Assembly: GCA_947474365.1 (NCBI GenBank)
Contig: CANJIU010000001.1
Location: 122,262-186,261, forward strand
DNA length: 64,000 nt
Direction: 5' to 3'
DNA from: Opitutia bacterium
GTDB lineage: Bacteria > Verrucomicrobiota > Verrucomicrobiia > Opitutales > Opitutaceae
Below the pieces are notes generated by a model. The model was given only the letters and a program-made list of their open reading frames with translations. It did no database searches and was not told the origin of the DNA. Below, one piece after another: positions 62,173 through 64,000 of the stretch (the stretch's first letter is position 1; each line of letters opens with the position of its first letter). The position numbers were made by a program, and so were the translations under genes.

Positions 62173-63496
62173 GTTTGAGCTAAGCCGCGATGCGGATCCG
62201 AACGAACTGCCCAAAAGCTTTGATCTTCCGACCCGAGACGCTCTGCAGATCCTCGCTGCGGAAGCGGACGACGACTTTGCGGCTCGGGCGGTATTGGTCC
62301 TCGCACGCCAGGGAGAAGCCGTGACCAGCTTTCTTCCCCGGATTCGTGGCAGCGCGAGTCGCCGCGCCCGCGAATGGGCCCTCTTCGCCGGACTGCTGGC
62401 AAAGCCGCCGCTAATGGATCGTCGGGATCTGAAGTCGGCGTTGGCCGATCCCGAGTTTCGGATTCGGCGGAACGCGACCCTCGCCCTGAGTTGGAACGCA
62501 GACGCCTATTCCAAACAACTGGTGATCGGTATGAGCAACGATCCGAGCGCACCGGTGCGTGAAGCGTGCGCCGAGGCCATCGGCCGGGAAGCGTGGCCGG
62601 AGGGTCAGCAGACACTGGTCAAGCTCCTCCGTGATCGCCGGGACAAGAATCCATCGCCGGGAATTTTTGTGGGCAGCCGACCGGATTTTCACGTGGCCCG
62701 GGCGGCGGCGGACGCGATGACCAAGTTCACCTCCTTGGACCGCAAGACGATCACCGGCGGCCTGGAATTCCTGAAACAGCGCGAAGTGAATCGTTGGTAT
62801 CCTCGTGATGACGTTGAGGTCCACCGGGGAGTGATGATCGCGCTGTCCCGTCACAACGACGAGCGATTGGTGCCGACTTTTCTCCCCATGTTGGCGGATG
62901 ATTGGTATGTCGAAGGCGACAAATACTCGGGATATCCGCTACGGTATGCCGCCGCTTGGGGGCTGCACCGACAGTTGAATGATTTTCCGGAACGCGCGTC
63001 GCTCCTCGACTTGGAACCGCTGATCGCTGCGGCGAAACACGATGACGGCCGGTTGGCCGGCCCGAGTCTTATTCTCCTCGCTGGAATTGCGCACAGCGCA
63101 CCGGAACCCTTGTTGCAGGTGTGTGGGGCACCGACCATGACACCCGTGCGCGCGTTGCTGGCGCTGGCGAACCTCCCCGACGAAGCGACGGCGGTAGTCA
63201 CCACGCTGCGAGAATGCCTCGGCTCCGATCATCCCGCGCTTGCCCTTCTAGCCATGTCCGAAATGCCGACGACCGTAGAAAAATGGGACGAGTGGTTGGC
63301 TGAAAACCCACGATTCGCGGCTTGGGTGAAGACCATCAGCGGGGAACACGACCAAATAAATCCGGCACTGCGCTGGTCGTTCGGTTCGAGATTTCCCTCG
63401 CCCCCTCCAAAGGAGTTTTTCAGTGCCGATCTGCAAACGAGTTTGGTTCCGAGAAGCATCAAATCTTTGACTACTTGGTCGATGTTTAACGAGTGA
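62173..63496 (+). pseudogene. 3' half of the IS-interrupted STAND gene (HEAT-like sensor region)
   Basis: Reading continues in the STAND frame from FEL at the duplicated target to the stop at 63494-63496. An ATG at 62165, inside the IS end, could allow separate translation. The protein is a series of helical HEAT-like repeats (RRAREWALFAGLLAKP; RIRRNATLALSWNAD; APVREACAEAIGREAWPEG), the type of C-terminal array used by Avs proteins to sense phage. Joined to the upstream half it gives 1,383 residues. Without the N-terminal nuclease and NTPase it is not expected to work. Confidence 0.82.
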
Positions 63497-63578
63497 GGTC
63501 GCGACCCGTTCGATGTCGGCGGTGGTTCTTGCACTCCGACGGCTTGTTGGCGGAACTCGGCACTACCAGGCGATAACC

Positions 63579-63623
63579 ATGACTGAACGACAAGAGCAGG
63601 TGCTGGAGTTTGTGCGCGCCTAG
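63579..63623 (+). pseudogene. LexA-like N-terminal remnant
   Basis: A 14-codon frame, MTERQEQVLEFVRA then TAG. The first 14 residues match the conserved opening of LexA repressors (T-x-R-Q-x-x-V-L-x-F-V). LexA proteins continue with an HTH; here the frame stops at once, followed by direct repeats. It looks like a broken lexA-like gene at or near an integration or rearrangement point. Too short for proof. Confidence 0.4.
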
Positions 63624-63722
63624 GTTGCCAAAGGTTGCCAGAATTCTCGGAAGTCCCCACGGGGGTGAAGGCCCCGTGGGGCTGATTGAGCCCAAAAAGG
63701 TTGTCAGAAGGTTGCCAGAATT
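63623..63722. repeat. Paired direct repeats near the element end
   Basis: AAGGTTGCCAGAATT occurs at 63631-63645 and 63708-63722 (15 bp, identical). Each is preceded by a half copy, GGTTGCCA at 63623-63630 and GGTTGTCA at 63699-63706. The paired spacing (77 bp apart, a hairpin between) resembles arm-type integrase binding sites beside an attachment core. Confidence 0.6.
63655..63681. repeat. GC-rich perfect hairpin sharing the attachment-site core
   Basis: CCCCACGGGG (63655-63664) and CCCCGTGGGG (63672-63681) with a 7-base loop. The arm CCCCGTGGGG recurs inside the tRNA-like 3' end at 63846-63855. No T-run follows, so a terminator is unlikely; a recombination or protein-binding structure is more plausible. 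Confidence 0.65.
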
Positions 63723-63836
63723 TGTGTTTCTGACTTCACATCGCCGCATTTTCCTGCATGTTTTTGCACGTTCTAAAACACTAACAATTAACTAAGTCCG
63801 CGATTCATTAGCGACTTAGCATCCCAAATCTTTCAC

Positions 63837-63861
63837 GGTTCGAATCCCCGTGGGGACGCCA
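63837..63861 (+). other. 3' end of a tRNA-Glu-like gene: candidate attachment site
   Basis: The 25 bases from 63837 contain the T-loop GGTTCGAATCC, the acceptor strand TGGGGAC, discriminator G and encoded CCA; 23 of 25 match the E. coli tRNA-Glu 3' end as I recall it (from T-loop to CCA). Bases to the left do not form a cloverleaf: the T-stem 5' strand CACGG pairs poorly with CCCCG. So only the 3' part of a tRNA is present, as at an integrase-type att site. Confidence 0.62.
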
Positions 63862-63868
63862 GCATAGA

Positions 63869-63907
63869 AAAGCCCGCTACTCGAATGAGTTGCGGGCTTT
63901 CTTTTTT
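63869..63907 (+). terminator. Rho-independent terminator downstream of the tRNA-like end
   Basis: AAGCCCGC (63870-63877) pairs with GCGGGCTT (63892-63899); an inner ACTC-GAAT-GAGT hairpin extends it, and a T-run lies at 63902-63907. It would end transcription of the tRNA whose 3' end lies just upstream, which supports that this is the chromosomal side of the junction. Confidence 0.88.
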
Positions 63908-64000
63908 CCCAACGCCCAATCGGCGACCATTTTGCGCACACTTTTGCGCCACGGTGGGGCAAGGTCCACAGATGTCCAAAGCGTGATGACGGTTGCCTGA

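Noticed and set aside
60052..62214. A very long open frame on the minus strand across the IS and the end of the STAND gene.
   Set aside because: It is antisense to the transposase and STAND frames, has low-complexity, Arg-rich sequence and no recognisable domain. High GC makes such frames common.
63655..63681. The GC-rich hairpin as a transcription terminator.
   Set aside because: No T-run on either side. Its shared core with the tRNA-like end suggests a different role.
63787..63861. A complete tRNA gene ending at CCA.
   Set aside because: The T-stem has two mismatches (CACGG against CCCCG) and no D-arm or acceptor 5' strand can be drawn. Only the 3' end is tRNA-like.

Overview
This 64 kb window is high-GC bacterial DNA carrying a conjugation and pilus operon followed by a dense anti-phage/anti-plasmid cargo region. 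It reads as the right-hand part of an integrative mobile element. The most likely host group is Verrucomicrobiota, Opitutales-like. That rests on base composition and on the style of the 1,618-residue adhesin (divergent InlB-type repeats plus a C-terminal domain common in Opitutaceae surface proteins); no rRNA or housekeeping marker is present to confirm it.

Region 1, 1-22.4 kb. A ClpB-like AAA+ ATPase gene (cut by the left edge) and a ribbon-helix-helix-like protein are read leftwards. They diverge, across a promoter with a 12-bp inverted repeat, from one long rightward operon. That operon first encodes a type IV secretion system (VirB2, VirB3, VirB4, a lipoprotein, VirB5/TrbJ, VirB6/TrbL, VirB8/TrbF, VirB9/TrbG and VirB10/TrbI-like proteins). 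It then continues, with 4-bp ATGA overlaps or gaps of a few bases, into a type IV pilus/type II secretion module (PilP-like lipoprotein, GspF/PilC, two prepilins, a giant adhesin, a secretin, a GspE-type ATPase, GspL- and GspM-like proteins). Relaxase, VirD4, VirB11 and prepilin peptidase are not in the window.

Region 2, 22.4-33.1 kb. Small mobile-element genes come first, then a 1,952-residue N6-methyltransferase/SNF2-helicase fusion of the DarB type with a TnpV-like gene nested in another frame of its 5' end. A leftward four-gene operon of unknown function, an XRE-cupin regulator and a RadC-family protein follow.

Region 3, 33.4-57.7 kb, is bracketed by two copies of a 67-bp hairpin repeat (33371-33437 and 57622-57688, 65 of 67 bases identical, same orientation). 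Between them lie a RloC-like zinc-hook ATPase/anticodon nuclease overlapping an HNH-ABC ATPase fusion; a GNAT-PD-(D/E)xK fusion with a small partner; an HNH protein; a full Wadjet JetABCD operon extended by a WYL regulator, a CoiA-like protein and a TPR-like protein; a further PD-(D/E)xK protein with a DUF3800 protein; and a bidirectional terminator.

Region 4, 57.8-64 kb. A STAND-type (Avs-like, nSTAND3-like) defence gene is cut in two by a 1,518-bp insertion sequence with imperfect 22-bp terminal inverted repeats and a 9-bp target duplication. Removing the element and one duplication restores one frame of 1,383 residues. The right end carries a 14-codon lexA-like remnant, paired direct repeats, a GC-rich hairpin and a 25-bp tRNA-Glu 3' end followed by a strong terminator: the signature of a tRNA attachment site.

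Working model: Region 1 moves the element, Region 2 carries anti-restriction and maintenance functions, and Regions 3 and 4 are a defence island carried as cargo. All functions are read from motifs and gene order alone; no database search was possible.
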